A DNA stretch of 55,000 nt, from contig CAJNDS010000080.1 in NCBI GenBank assembly GCA_905221605.1, forward strand, positions 943,955 through 998,954. The letters are read 5' to 3'. A program made the position numbers and the translations under genes. The number at the start of each line of letters is the position of its first letter. The first letter of the stretch is position 1. This document shows, piece by piece, positions 18,520-27,355 of the stretch. The stretch comes from Symbiodinium natans (taxonomy: Eukaryota > Sar > Dinophyceae > Suessiales > Symbiodiniaceae). The notes beneath the pieces were generated by a model. The model saw only the letters and a program-made list of their open reading frames with translations. It ran no database searches and was not told where the DNA came from.

Positions 18520-18804
18520 CTAAACCCTGATATGACCCTGGTGGACTCTCGTTAAGGCAGGTTCGGGCCTTATGCCGTTCATCTTCTCAAACACGCTGCC
18601 GTCGATAATGCGCTTCGCGTGTCGCGGGAAGCAGAACACGTGCCTTCGTACAGCACCGAGGGGCCAGGGGAGAGGGGGACGGGGGCGGAGGCGAATGGTT
18701 GTAGTTAGGTGGGGTGACTGTTTACATGAGCCTCTTATGAACAATATCAGGGCTTCTAATCGGCCCCTTGAAAGTTGAAAGGCTCTCGTAAGGAAATTAT
18801 CCAC
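18520..18804 (-). CDS. Candidate exon, unknown protein
   Basis: A 94-codon minus-strand frame. Its 3' half (GAVRRHVFCFPRHAKRIIDG, SVFEKMNGIRPEPALTRVHQ) is convincing coding sequence. The upstream part (TTTIRLRPRPPLPW) may be intron. It ends close to degenerate CCCTAAA units at 18485-18530. No family was recognised. Confidence 0.42.
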   Translation of the reverse strand: MDNFLTRAFQLSRGRLEALILFIRGSCKQSPHLTTTIRLRPRPPLPWPLGAVRRHVFCFPRHAKRIIDGSVFEKMNGIRPEPALTRVHQGHIRV

Positions 18805-20018
18805 CTAAACAGTGTCCCAACCTATATGGGCTTCCATACGCGGGGCTTAGGTGAGCAATTGTGCTTCCGACCGATTCTCACTCTAACCCTAAACCCGAAA
18901 TCTTAAACCCTAAACCGCAAAACCCAGCAAAAACCACCGAAGAACAGCAAAATCAGCTCACTTTGTGCTGGTTTATGGGGTTTAGGGTTTAGGGTTTAGG
19001 GTCTAGGGTCTAGGGTCTAGGGTTTAGGGTTAGGGTTTAGGGTTTAGGGCGCCTTAAAGCCAATGCAACTAAACCCTAAAACCGGGTAACATCTCTCAGG
19101 GCGCAGCAGGCTGCGCCTAAGTGGCTTTGACAGGGATGGCTCTGCGCTTATTGCACCATCACCCCTCCTGGTGAACTCGCCTGCGAATGTTTTCAGCCGT
19201 TTCCGGCACAAGAATCTTGCACCCTAAACCCTAAACCCTAAACCCTAAACCCTAAACCCTAAACCTAAACCCTAAACCAGGGTTTTGCGTGCCAAGCAGC
19301 GGGGACAAAGCTCGGGCTGTTGCAGCTGGGCAGTTGGCCTGCGGAGGGCGCGACGGTTTCAAGACACTTTAGGATCTTTAGGGTTTAGGGGATAGGGGAT
19401 AGGGTTTAGGGTTTAGGGTTTAGGGTTTAGGGTTTAGGGTTTAGGGTTTAGGGTTTAGGGTTTAGGGTTTAGGATCGGTGCCTGCCCTGGACGTCCAGGG
19501 CATGGGTTTTAAAAAGCCCACAAGACCTTCGGAGTATGTATCTATGTATCTATGTAACGTATGTAACGTATGTATGTACGTATGTCGGTATGTATGTATG
19601 TATGACTACCTGCTCACCCCCCAAAAAGGTTTAGGGGGGTTTTGGGTGCGCCGTGGGGCGCCAGGTGATGTCGTCTTCTCAACTTGAAAAGAGCTGCTGG
19701 CTGCAAGCTCGGCAAAGGCACTGGCACCTACATGCGGCTTGCACATCTTCGCGAATTAGGGCGCTTTATATATACTCTCTGAGGGACTCCCTCCTTGGAA
19801 CCAGCCAGACATTTTGGGCAGAATCTAATGTTTCCCCCTCTTTGAACCCAGACTTCCCAAAAACACTTGCCCTTTCTTGCTTGAAAGCCTCGAAAGGCCC
19901 AGAAAAGAGCCATGCAAGAGCAAGAGCCTTAAAAAACAAAACAAAAAACGCAAAGAGCCGCACAGGAGCCACAAAACAGCCCCGCAAAGCCCTGTGCTCC
20001 CCCTTGATCCCCAAGTCA
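18805..20018. other. Telomere tracts with small possible exons
   Basis: Contains CCCTAAA/TTTAGGG clusters at about 18885-18920, 18978-19050, 19222-19278 and 19380-19473. A minus-strand open island near 19090-19222 reads KILVPETAENIRRRVHQ in one frame and RFLCRKRLKTFAGEFTRRG in another. A CTATGTATG-type microsatellite lies at about 19540-19605. No gene could be assembled. Confidence 0.4.
19380..19473. repeat. Interstitial telomere-type tract, TTTAGGG orientation
   Basis: About thirteen units, with two GATAGGGG variants near the start. Confidence 0.94.
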
Positions 20019-20078
20019 GGCCATCACGTGGGGCAGCTCGTCTCCAAGCATGGCCTTCTGCTTCAGCAAGGGCTCGAT
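20019..20078 (-). CDS. Short candidate exon, unknown protein
   Basis: After CCTTGTGGAG the minus-strand frame reads IEPLLKQKAMLGDELPHVMA, then a stop just past the likely border. Helical, charged, no recognised domain. The upstream side is the large telomere-like array at 20095. Confidence 0.35.
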
Positions 20079-20094
20079 CTCCACAAGGAAAAGA

Positions 20095-20489
20095 GGGTTT
20101 AGGGTTTAGGGTTTAGGGTTTAGGGTTTAGGGTTTAGGGTTTAGGGCTAGGGCTTAGGGTTTAGGGTTTAGGGTTTAGGGTTTAGGGTTTAGGGTTTAGG
20201 GTTTAGGGTTTAAGGGTTTAAGGGTTTAAGGGTTTAAGGGTTTAAGGGTTTAAGGGTTTAAGGGTTTAAGGGTGTAAGGGTTTAAGGGTTTAAGGGTTTA
20301 AGGGTTTAAGGGTTTAAGGGTTTAAGGGTTTAAGGGTTTAAGGGTTTAAGGGTTTAAGGGTTTAGGGTTTAGGGTTTAGGGTTTAGGGTTCATGGTTTCG
20401 GGTTTAGGGTTAGGGTTTAGGGTTTAGGGTTTAGGGTTTAGGGTTTAGGGTTTAGGGGTTTAGGGGTTTAGGGGTTTAGGGGTTTTGGG
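20095..20489. repeat. Long telomere-type array with 8-mer TTTAAGGG block
   Basis: The longest array in the window. TTTAGGG units (20097-20208) are followed by about 19 consecutive TTTAAGGG octamers (about 20209-20360, one TGTAAGGG). TTTAGGG units then return, and the array finishes with about four TTTAGGGG octamers (20450-20485). The blocks are internally homogeneous, showing separate local expansions of unit variants. Confidence 0.97.
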
Positions 20490-20820
20490 AGACTCAAGAA
20501 AAATAAACTCATGGGCCTGTTCTCTGGGGAGGGCTTGTCCTTCTTGGGAACTGGGGTGTCCCTGGATGCTTAAGGGCTGGGGTCTAAGGCTTGCGAAGGC
20601 GTTGCTACAACACACCAGCGAGCCGAAGCCAAATTACCCCTTAGCTCAGAATTAGAAGGTGGTTAGGAGGGGTCTAAATAGAAGGGGGGGAGGTATAAAG
20701 GGGGTATGAGGAGGGGCAGGATTTATGACCCGAATTCACGAGTGGGACTAGAACTCAACTACGGTGCTGCATGACCCAAGGTCTGGTGAGACAACCCTGC
20801 TGTTGGCCCCGCCTGCTCAC

Positions 20821-20878
20821 GTGTAAGGGTCATGCTGGCAAGCTCGAGCACGTTGTAGCCATACACCTCCTGCTCCAC
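20821..20878 (-). CDS. Candidate internal exon
   Basis: Clean borders: CAGCTTCGGA...CTCAG upstream and GTGAGC immediately after. The 58-nt exon reads VEQEVYGYNVLELASMTLT. YGYN-(V/I)-hydrophobic patterns occur in several protist membrane and signalling proteins, but that is too weak to assign a function. Confidence 0.45.
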
Positions 20879-21155
20879 CTGAGCTTCGGAATGTTGTTAT
20901 AAGGTTCTAGTCTTATAGGCAATATATGCTCATACTATTCCTTTACTGTTCCAGTATGATATCAGCGTGTTTTTTGTAATATATATATATATACACACAC
21001 ATAGTAGATATATATATATATACACACACACATATTACTATATTGTCATATTCTGCAAACATTTGGCTATTATATTGTTGCGTGAATATCTGATCAGATT
21101 ACCCAGTTCTTTAAGGATTTGGGGGGGGGGCGCCGTTGTGGCGGGGGTTCTAGAG

Positions 21156-21221
21156 CCCCTCGGAGCCAAAGCACCAGCGGAGCTCGGTCAGGATGCCATC
21201 CGTGGCGGTTGATGCCCTCAG
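21156..21221 (-). CDS. Candidate internal exon
   Basis: An AG acceptor (TGCCCAGGGCAG) precedes the minus-strand frame LRASTATDGILTELRWCFG, SEGL before a stop. Same strand as neighbouring exons at 20821, 21350 and 21632-22285, so it may belong to the same gene. No family was recognised. Confidence 0.4.
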
Positions 21222-21349
21222 CCTGCCCTGGGCAGATTTGGGGTTTAGGGGGGTGTTGTGGGTTTTGCGGGTTTAGGGGGTTTTAGGGGTTTAGGGGTTT
21301 AGGGTAGGGGTTTCGGGGTTTAGGGTTTTGGGGTTGAGGGGTTTAGTCA

Positions 21350-21396
21350 TATATTTGAGGAGCCCTGCCAGAAGCCAATCTTTGCAATGCTGGCAC
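21350..21396 (-). CDS. Candidate internal exon
   Basis: Preceded by GCTCGCTGCAG, the frame reads QCQHCKDWLLAGLLKY. It lies directly downstream, on the minus strand, of the inverted-repeat element at 21454-21557, which would then be intronic. Confidence 0.38.
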
Positions 21397-21453
21397 TGCA
21401 GCGAGCGCAACACCCGCCCAAAAAAACACTGAAACTCTTGCTGTGCCTGCGAC

Positions 21454-21557
21454 TTGGGATGTTCCCCCTTATACTAACTATACGGAGTTGAATAGGGGGG
21501 GGGGGGGTACTATAATCCCTAGCAAGGAGCTGTTATGTACAAGGGGGAACATCCAAA
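21454..21557. mobile_element. MITE-1 element (TTGGGATGTTCCCCCTTATA family), copy A
   Basis: Terminal inverted repeat TTGGGATGTTCCCCCTT / AAGGGGGAACATCCAA, with a G run (13 nt) and TAATCCCTA core in between. The same ends and core order recur at 28376-28489 and 37561-37661, and partial copies lie at 46367, 48016 and 48953. It is non-coding and about 100 bp. Confidence 0.82.
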
Positions 21558-21631
21558 CTACCCTAAACCCTAAACCCTAAACCCTAAACCCGAAACCCGA
21601 AACCCACAGTTCGACCGTTATGCTCGACGGC

Positions 21632-21690
21632 TTCGGCGCACCTGCACCGCTCGCAACTTTCGCGTCCAGGAGACGCAACATGGCAGCATG
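21632..21690 (-). CDS. Candidate ankyrin-like exon
   Basis: The minus-strand frame reads HAAMLRLLDAKVASGA, ending at GTGCAG|GTGCGCC. The LRLLDAKVASGA pattern fits an ankyrin helix pair. It lies between the exons at 21350 and 21850 in the same orientation. Confidence 0.38.
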
Positions 21691-21709
21691 CTGACGTCGC
21701 CATACCTTG

Positions 21710-21840
21710 TTTAGGGTTTAGGGTTGAGGGTTTAGGGTTTAAGGTTTAGGGTTTAGGGTTTAGGGTTTAGGGTTTAAGGTTTAGGGTTTAGGGTTTAGGG
21801 TTTAGGGTTTCGGGTTTCGGGTTTAGGGTTTAGGGTTCAC
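21710..21840. repeat. Interstitial telomere-type tract, TTTAGGG orientation
   Basis: About eighteen units with TTTAAGG, TTTCGGG and TTGAGGG variants. It lies between two minus-strand ankyrin-like exon candidates, so it is probably intronic. Confidence 0.95.
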
Positions 21841-21849
21841 GGTTTGGCT

Positions 21850-22285
21850 GCGCACCCTCCGCACTTCCCAACGGCAACGAGCCCACAGACGCAGCTTTCT
21901 TAAGGGTTGTTACTGCTTCCAGGTCCTCAACTTGTACAGCCTCCTGAAGCCAAGATCCTGAGTTGCAACCACCTTGAAAGCCTGGTTTGAGCAGCCTCAC
22001 TATCACGGCGATCTTTCACGGATGCAGTCATGGTGCAGCGGTCCAGAGAGGAGAGCCCGATGGAAAGTAGTTCAGAAGATTCCGCCGATGCGGATCTGCG
22101 TCTTTCCCCAGAAGCAAGTCCACAATCTTCTCGCTCTTGCCCGCCAAGCACAAGACAGAAAATCGTCCAATGGCGCAGCTGCTTCCAACTGGAAACATCT
22201 CATAGGCCGAGTTTGGCAGCGCCTCAAACTCTAGCAGATGCTCGATGGTCGTCACCACATCCACGTTGCCCAGATGTTGCACATG
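21850..22285 (-). CDS. Ankyrin-repeat protein exons
   Basis: The minus-strand frame 22028-22282 reads VVTTIEHLLEFEALPNSAY, SVLCLAGKSEKIVDLLLGKD and ADPHRRNLLNYFPSGSPLW TAA, with two recognisable ankyrin-repeat pieces (G-x-x-x-IVDLLL-x-x-ADP and SPLWTAA). A second frame downstream (21850-21998) continues with VRLLKPGFQGGCNSGSWLQE and AVQVEDLEAVTTLKKAAS, so at least one splice joins the two. Ankyrin repeats mediate protein binding, and no enzymatic domain was seen. Confidence 0.55.
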
Positions 22286-22294
22286 CCTTCAGAT

Positions 22295-22369
22295 GGCCCA
22301 AAAAACACGCTCTGAAAAAACATTCCTGAAGATGATCCTCTTGAACCCAATAAGGGAAAATCTACAATA
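22295..22369. mobile_element. Dispersed repeat containing AACCCAATAAGGG (copy 2)
   Basis: Matches 4143-4215 in block order (CTCTGAAAAA, CATTCCT, GATCCTCTTGAACCC, AATAAGGGAAAATCTACAAT). It is followed by a duplicated TATAAGGGAAAATCTA and CCTACCCAGAT. It lies just upstream of the ankyrin exon on the minus strand. Confidence 0.55.
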
Positions 22370-22519
22370 TCCTACCCAGATATAAGGGAAAATCTAAAAT
22401 GTCCTACCCAGATGCTCAAGGACGAACATCAAGATGGGGCCGCAGAAGACTTTGCCACCTCGCAGGACTCTGCAAAGGAAGAGCATGGCGAGCCGAGCCC
22501 CTGCTTTTTTTTCAACTCT

Positions 22520-24115
22520 TAAGCGAGATGATTGGTAGATATACATACGTATACGCTCTCTCTATATATCTCTATATATATATATATATATATGCTATCT
22601 ACAGTTTGAATCTGAAGCGGACAATGCTGTTTTTAGATGTTTAGATCAGTGTTTTTCTATGCAAATTGTGCGTTTCAAGGGCAATTAATGTTTTGTTGAG
22701 CAACTAATTTATTTATACAATTGTGTTTGTACGAGGCAAAGTATTAATCAAACAGTGAAACATTTTTCTTGGTTCTATGCGAATGTAGCTACTAGAGTAA
22801 TTATTCAGCACAGAGCCCAATTTGACTCAAGTGAATACTATTTAAAGGAGCATACTCAACCAAGATACGAAATAAACACCATTCTCAACCAAAAAATGGC
22901 AAAGTGTGCGTTTAAAGTGCAAATACTGTATTTATACACTTGTGTTTGTACTAGGCAAAGTATGCTCTCTGAAAAGTCCACTGAAATACCTTATGTTTAC
23001 ATATTCATGAATCGCTTTTATGTTTGAAATTATCATTTTATGCGAATTTAGCTACTAGAGTAATTATTAAGCAAATAGCCCAATTTGACTCAAGTGAATC
23101 CCATTTAAAGGACCATACTCAACCAAAATACGAAAGAAGCACCATATTCAACCAAAATATGGCAAAGTGTGGTTTAAAGGGCAAATAGTGCTTTGTTGAG
23201 CAACTAATGCATTGAAACAGTTGTGTTTATACCAGGCAAAGTATTATTGAAGTACTATCTGCAAAGTCAAATGAAACACCTTATGTTTATATATTCATGA
23301 AACAGTTCTTGTTTGAAGTATTCATTCTATGCGAATTTTCCTACTAGAGGAATTCTTAAGCAAATAGCCCAATTTGACTCAAGTGAATACTATTTAAAGG
23401 ACCATACTCAACCAAATACGAAATAAACACTTGCGGAAATGGAAACGGTTCTACCTACATAACAATGAGACAAAGATTGCTGAAGTATTCACTAAAGACC
23501 ACTTATATACTATGTCTGAAAAGCACAATTTGCATGAGCAAGCTTAAAAATGCACAATAGTGGAAATAGAAGCGGTTCTACTTACATAACGATGAAACAA
23601 AGATGTCTGAAGTGTTCAATAAAGACCACATATATACTATGCTTGAAAAACGCAACTTGCACAATCAGGCTTAAAAAATGCACAAGAATCCTAGAAAAGT
23701 ACTTAGTGAAGGCCATACACAAGCAAATTCACAAATACATAAAAACATCCAACAGCGCAAGCTTTTCAGGAGAATCTCTGGTAAAGTTTGGATTATAGGG
23801 TTTTGGGGTATTCCTGGACGAGTAGGAGTCACTTTTTAAGCAAACAATTCTAAGCAATAAATGCTTTTTCTCAATACAAGTATTGCAAATGCTGCTTCTA
23901 GATAATTAATCGCATTTACCAGGCAAATAGTATCCATGCGAATTGAGCTACCAGAGCACCAAGTAATGGCCGAATAAGGTCTACTACACTTGAGTACAAC
24001 CAAAAGATGCACTAAACACTAGCGGCTCTACTTACATAATAACGAAACAAATAGTTCTGAAGCACTAGAAAGACCACTCGTATACTATTTCTGAAAAGCA
24101 CAATTAGCATAAGCA
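22520..24115. repeat. A/T-rich mosaic satellite island
   Basis: Base composition drops sharply to A/T-rich. Two repeat units are interleaved. One is anchored by TGCGAATNTAGCTACTAGAG at about 22779, 23041, 23330 and 23937, with CCCAATTTGACTCAAGTGAA following in the first three. The other, about 125 bp, is anchored by CTACTTACATAAC near 23451, 23579 and 24029, with GAAGT...AAAGACCAC and AAAAGCACAATT following. No long open frame and no organelle gene was recognised. Confidence 0.8.
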
Positions 24116-24159
24116 CACTTAAAAATGCGTAGTTGTTGCCTCGTGACCGTGAAGGCGAA

Positions 24160-24465
24160 CCAAAAAGCCAAAATACCAAAACCAAAAAACCAAAAATACC
24201 AAAACCAAAAAAACCAAAAAAACCAAAACCAAAAAAACCAAAAATACCAAAAAAAACAATTTTCCGGGACTCTTGGAGAAGCCTCATAGGGATTTCCTGA
24301 GAGTCCCAGAAAATTGTTTTTTTTGGTTTTTTTGGTTTTTTTGGTTTTGTTTTTTTGGGTTTTTTTGGTTTTGGTTTTTTTGGTTTTGTTTTTTTTGGTT
24401 TTTTTGGTTTTGGTTTTTTTGGTTTTGGTTTTTTGGTTTTTTTGGTTTTGGTGTTTTTGGTTTTT
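24160..24465. repeat. Long inverted repeat built of CCAAAAA / TTTTTGG units
   Basis: The left arm (about 24160-24270) is AACCAAAAA-rich and ends CAATTTTCCGGGACTCTTGG. The right arm (about 24298-24465) starts GAGAGTCCCAGAAAATTG and is TTTTTGGTT-rich. The spacer is about 25 bp. It would fold as a very long hairpin. Phe/Gly frames here are artefacts. Confidence 0.85.
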
Positions 24466-24616
24466 CTACTGTCCCGTGTATGCGATTTTAGTTGTATTTT
24501 AGTCTACGCCCTAGGAGATACGCTATATTGCACACCGAGTTTGCTTGCAGTGCAGCTGGGTGACTTGAGACAAGGCGAAAAAGGGTAGGTCACTGGGGGG
24601 CGGGGGGGGGGGTACC

Positions 24617-24672
24617 ATATATATATATATATACATATATATTTTTTTCTTCAAATATATATATATATATAT
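24617..24672. repeat. TA microsatellites
   Basis: Two TA runs flank TTTTTTTCTTC, next to a G-rich run at 24596-24612. Confidence 0.9.
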
Positions 24673-24754
24673 TGCATACACGGGTGGCGCGAGAAACACT
24701 GCATGTTGAGCGAAATTGACATGCTTCAGGTGTATGAGATGTGTGTTTGACTCA

Positions 24755-24823
24755 ATCTCTGGTGCCTTTCGGGCCGCTCTTGTACACGACAGGCGTGTGG
24801 AGAGCGATTTGAAGCAGCGGCAC
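24755..24823 (-). CDS. Candidate internal exon
   Basis: Preceded by ATGGGTGCAG, the minus-strand frame reads VPLLQIALHTPVVYKSGPKG then TRD and a stop. It is downstream of the well-bounded exon at 25192-25248 on the same strand. The stretch between holds tandem repeats and trinucleotide runs and would be intron. Confidence 0.42.
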
Positions 24824-24857
24824 CTGCACCCATTGTTTGGGGCACCATGTTAAACAT

Positions 24858-24990
24858 GATCTCCTTCTTGTTCCTTCTTGGGTTTAAGTCCTCCTAAAGA
24901 TTACCATTCTTGTTCCTTCTTGGGTTTAAGTCCTCCTAAAGATGTAAGATGATTTTACCATTCTTGTTCCTTACTGGGTCTAAGTACTCA
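24858..24990. repeat. Tandem GTTCCTTCTTGGGTTTAAG repeats
   Basis: Three imperfect copies of TTGTTCCTTCTTGGGTTTAA followed by GTCCTCCTAAAGAT, spaced about 40-55 bp. The last has drifted to TTACTGGGTCTAAG. The core resembles CCTTATTGGGTTTAAG of the introner-like family, so this may be an expanded introner inside an intron. Confidence 0.7.
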
Positions 24991-24999
24991 TAATACTCA

Positions 25000-25154
<155 letters not shown>

Positions 25155-25191
25155 AAGATGCCAAGTGGTTTTCAAGAATTGACCCAGGCAC

Positions 25192-25248
25192 CTGGTCTCC
25201 GCCCACGTCCCTCTGGCGGGCCTCCTGCTCTTGAAGGTCCTCCAAGAC
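25192..25248 (-). CDS. Well-bounded internal exon, unknown protein
   Basis: A 57-nt exon (19 codons, phase 0) reads VLEDLQEQEARQRDVGGDQ. Upstream is AAACCCGCAG, in which the CCCTAAA tract at 25253-25381 runs straight into the acceptor. Downstream is CAG|GTGCCT. It is a coiled-coil-like acidic/Gln helix. It is good evidence that a telomere tract forms the 3' part of an intron. Confidence 0.5.
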
Positions 25249-25252
25249 CTGC

Positions 25253-25381
25253 GGGTTTAGGGTTTAGGGTTTGGGGTTTAGGGTTTAGGGTTTAGGGTTT
25301 AGGGTTTAGGGTTTAGGGTTTAGGGTTTAGGGTTTAGGGTTTAGGGTTTAGGGTTTAGGGTTTAGGGTTTAGGGTTTAGGG
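25253..25381. repeat. Interstitial telomere-type tract, TTTAGGG orientation (intronic)
   Basis: About eighteen TTTAGGG units with one TTTGGGG. Read on the minus (sense) strand it is (CCCTAAA)n ending in CCCGCAG|GTC, an acceptor for the exon at 25192-25248. Confidence 0.95.
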
Positions 25382-25652
25382 CAACATCTCCCCCCTTTTA
25401 GCAAAACTGTCCAGAGCATTCCAGAGCCTGATAGCTGACATCTCCCTCCTACAAATGTAGGCAGGCACATGCCCCGGCAAATGTCAAATCGTCCCCCCCT
25501 ACCACTTCTGTGAAAAAAGTTTTCGCGCCAACGTCGTGTCTTACGACATTGGTGTTCTTGTCGCTTCGCATGCGCTGTTCAAAGTATGGGACGCAACAGT
25601 TTTGATCGAGCAAAGGGGGAACCCCAAAAACAGTTCACTTGAGCCACCGGCT

Positions 25653-26387
25653 TCATAATACTAAGGCCCCTGAGACCTTTCCTCGGGTTTCGCAGAAGGT
25701 CGTGCCACCCACTTCCTCACCACTGGAAAGACCGATTGGCTCCAGGGATATCAAGCAGGCACGGGGCACGGGGCAGGTGGGAACGGCAGACCTCGTCTCA
25801 AATGCCCACAGTCGCCGAGCTGCATCCCACCGTCCACACGAAAGTTTATCACAAGACCGCAAGATCATGTATCTTTCGACACAAGTGCGAATCACTCCTC
25901 TACTGCTTCTGTGGACTTGCTTACCGTCGCTTCGGTCGCTTCGCTTGCTCAGCTCGTGCCGTTCTGTGCCTTTTGCATCAAAGACTTTAAACGAGACCAA
26001 ATCTTCCGGACGAATGGCTAGGAAAAGCAGCAGACGATCCGAGTGGCCGTGATCATCGAGAAGTGCGAGTGGCACTCTGCGCCGAATGTCCGAGATGTGC
26101 CGCCACAAATGGCTTTTCACGTGTGTCGCTGTGCGTCTAGGCACCGGCTGCCGGGTCTGCTCATGCTCACACCAGGAAAATGTCTGGGTCAAGACAGCTG
26201 AACAACTCACAGCAGAGGATGTGCCGCGTGGGGAGAAAAACTTTAAGACATTGCGGCCCAATGATACAAAGAAGACAAGCATGACAAGGCCTGGTGCAAG
26301 ACTAACAGCCTTGACAGCACAAAGCCCTGCAAGAAGCACAACTTCAAACCCTACAAGACTCGAATACTTAGCACCAAACACGTACAT
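25653..26387 (-). CDS. Hypothetical protein, 244 codons, possible N-terminal membrane segment
   Basis: Long minus-strand open frame. N-terminal residues about 9-50 are strongly hydrophobic (VVLLAGLCAVKAVSLAPGLV, MLVFFVSLG) and could be a signal peptide or one or two membrane helices. The rest is Arg/Ser/His-rich (HISDIRRRVPLALLDDHGHS) with no recognised motif. The ATG at 26387 lies in A/T-rich sequence. It may be a genuine single-exon gene or a chance frame in about 50 percent G+C DNA. Confidence 0.35.
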   Translation of the reverse strand: MYVFGAKYSSLVGFEVVLLAGLCAVKAVSLAPGLVMLVFFVSLGRNVLKFFSPRGTSSAVSCSAVLTQTFSWCEHEQTRQPVPRRTATHVKSHLWRHISDIRRRVPLALLDDHGHSDRLLLFLAIRPEDLVSFKVFDAKGTERHELSKRSDRSDGKQVHRSSRGVIRTCVERYMILRSCDKLSCGRWDAARRLWAFETRSAVPTCPVPRACLISLEPIGLSSGEEVGGTTFCETRGKVSGALVL

Positions 26388-26424
26388 AATCTATTTTGTA
26401 TTCTACCATCATATTCATATATAG

Positions 26425-26600
26425 TCCCTGCCAGGGGCCTGGCACACGGAGCCCTCGCTGTTCGTGGCGGCCATCCACAGCGGGGCCGCCAGCTGCAGGC
26501 AGAAGGAGGGGCTGCGCTGCACCTCCGCGTACGCATCTGCCGCACCCAGGGGCGGGAAGTCCTGCAGCACCCTGCACACGTCCTCTTCGTAACCTTGCTT
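26425..26600 (-). CDS. Exon 8 (tentative) of the 26.4-28.4 kb minus-strand gene
   Basis: The frame reads QGYEEDVCRVLQDFPPLGA, ADAYAEVQRSPSFCLQLAA and PLWMAATNSEGSVCQAPGR. PLWMAATN resembles the start of an ankyrin repeat. Same strand as the preceding exons. The join to the previous exon was not resolved in phase. Confidence 0.45.
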
Positions 26601-26687
26601 CGCCAAAAAACCGAGGAGAAAAAAAGGCTAAACTATGCCTAAATTCATACTAGAAGTAAGGAAACCCAAACAGCTCAAAAGTTCAGC

Positions 26688-26848
26688 TCTTGGCCAAAAG
26701 TAAGTAGCCACTGTGCAGGGGCCCAGCAAGCAAAGGCCCTGCGGCGGCCCTCAAATCGGCCGCCCGGTCGCGGAGGCTTCGGCTCAAAGCGTAGAGCGTG
26801 GCTTCCGTCACGACCCCCACCAGGAACTCGGCGACGGCTTCCTCGGCT
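26688..26848 (-). CDS. Exon 7 (tentative) of the same gene
   Basis: After GGGGGCTTTTCCAG the frame reads AEEAVAEFLVGVVTEATLYA, LSRSLRDRAADLRAAAGPLL and AGPLHSGYLL, an Ala/Leu-rich helical segment. The phase with exon 6 does not close with canonical donors, so a short exon or an unusual donor is needed between them. Confidence 0.45.
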
Positions 26849-26969
26849 TCTGGAAAAGCCCCCGAGGAATAAGAATTGGGGTGCCCCTTTTTTGGGCTTT
26901 GAGGGGGATTTATAAAGGGAACCCCCCCCCCCCCTACCCTTAAAAAAAATAGGGAACTTAAGGGCTTAC
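26849..26969. other. Intron-like segment
   Basis: Contains AAGAATTGGGGTGCCCCTTT and a 14-C run followed by TACCCTTAAAAAAAATAGGG, related in wording to the F3 dispersed repeat. There are no exon features. Confidence 0.45.
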
Positions 26970-27142
26970 TCAAGGTCCCTAGCTTCTGGGAACTGGGTGG
27001 CGAGGAGTGCCGGAGCGGCGCGCGCCCGGCGGGCCGGGTCCGCCGCGCTCAGGAGGCGCTGGCGCCAGTGCGCGTGCGCTTGGGGCAGGGAGGCGTGCTC
27101 GATGGGACACCGGGGAGGCGCACCCTCCCGGGCATCCTCAGG
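26970..27142 (-). CDS. Exon 6 of the 26.4-28.4 kb gene
   Basis: Acceptor GGTATTTCAG|CCT and donor GA|GTAAGC. The frame reads PEDAREGAPPRCPIEHASL, PQAHAHWRQRLLSAADPARR and ARAAPALLATQFPEARDL. It joins exon 5 in phase 0. Ala/Arg-rich helices, possibly degenerate ankyrin-like (LLSAADP), no firm family. Confidence 0.55.
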
Positions 27143-27308
27143 CTGAAATACCCAAAAGGGAGACCAAACACTCGGAGGCCCTGAACCGTTTTGAGGCTCA
27201 AGAAACTCTTAGTTGCTGAAGGTTAACCTTTCAATCCGGGTAGGATTATATATGCCCCGAAAAAGTGATTAAAGGTTACCTAGTCAGCTACTAAGAACTT
27301 CACCCAGC

Positions 27309-27355
27309 ATCCAGGCAGCTGCACTGGACTCCGGTCACTTTGGGCCAGAGGGTGC
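27309..27355 (-). CDS. Exon 5 of the 26.4-28.4 kb gene
   Basis: A 47-nt exon. The first two bases complete a Ser codon split by the introner-like intron, then the frame reads TLWPKVTGVQCSCLD. It begins GCAC, the same four bases that begin the preceding intron. A GC donor (GAT|GCTGGG) gives phase 0 into exon 6. A GT site a few bases later would break the frame. Confidence 0.55.

Noticed and set aside
20095-20489. Possible chromosome end
   Set aside because: All heptamer arrays are internal, short, in both orientations and flanked by unique DNA on both sides, so none marks a terminus.
24273-24588. Phe/Gly/Trp-rich frames
   Set aside because: They arise from the TTTTTGG arm of the long hairpin.
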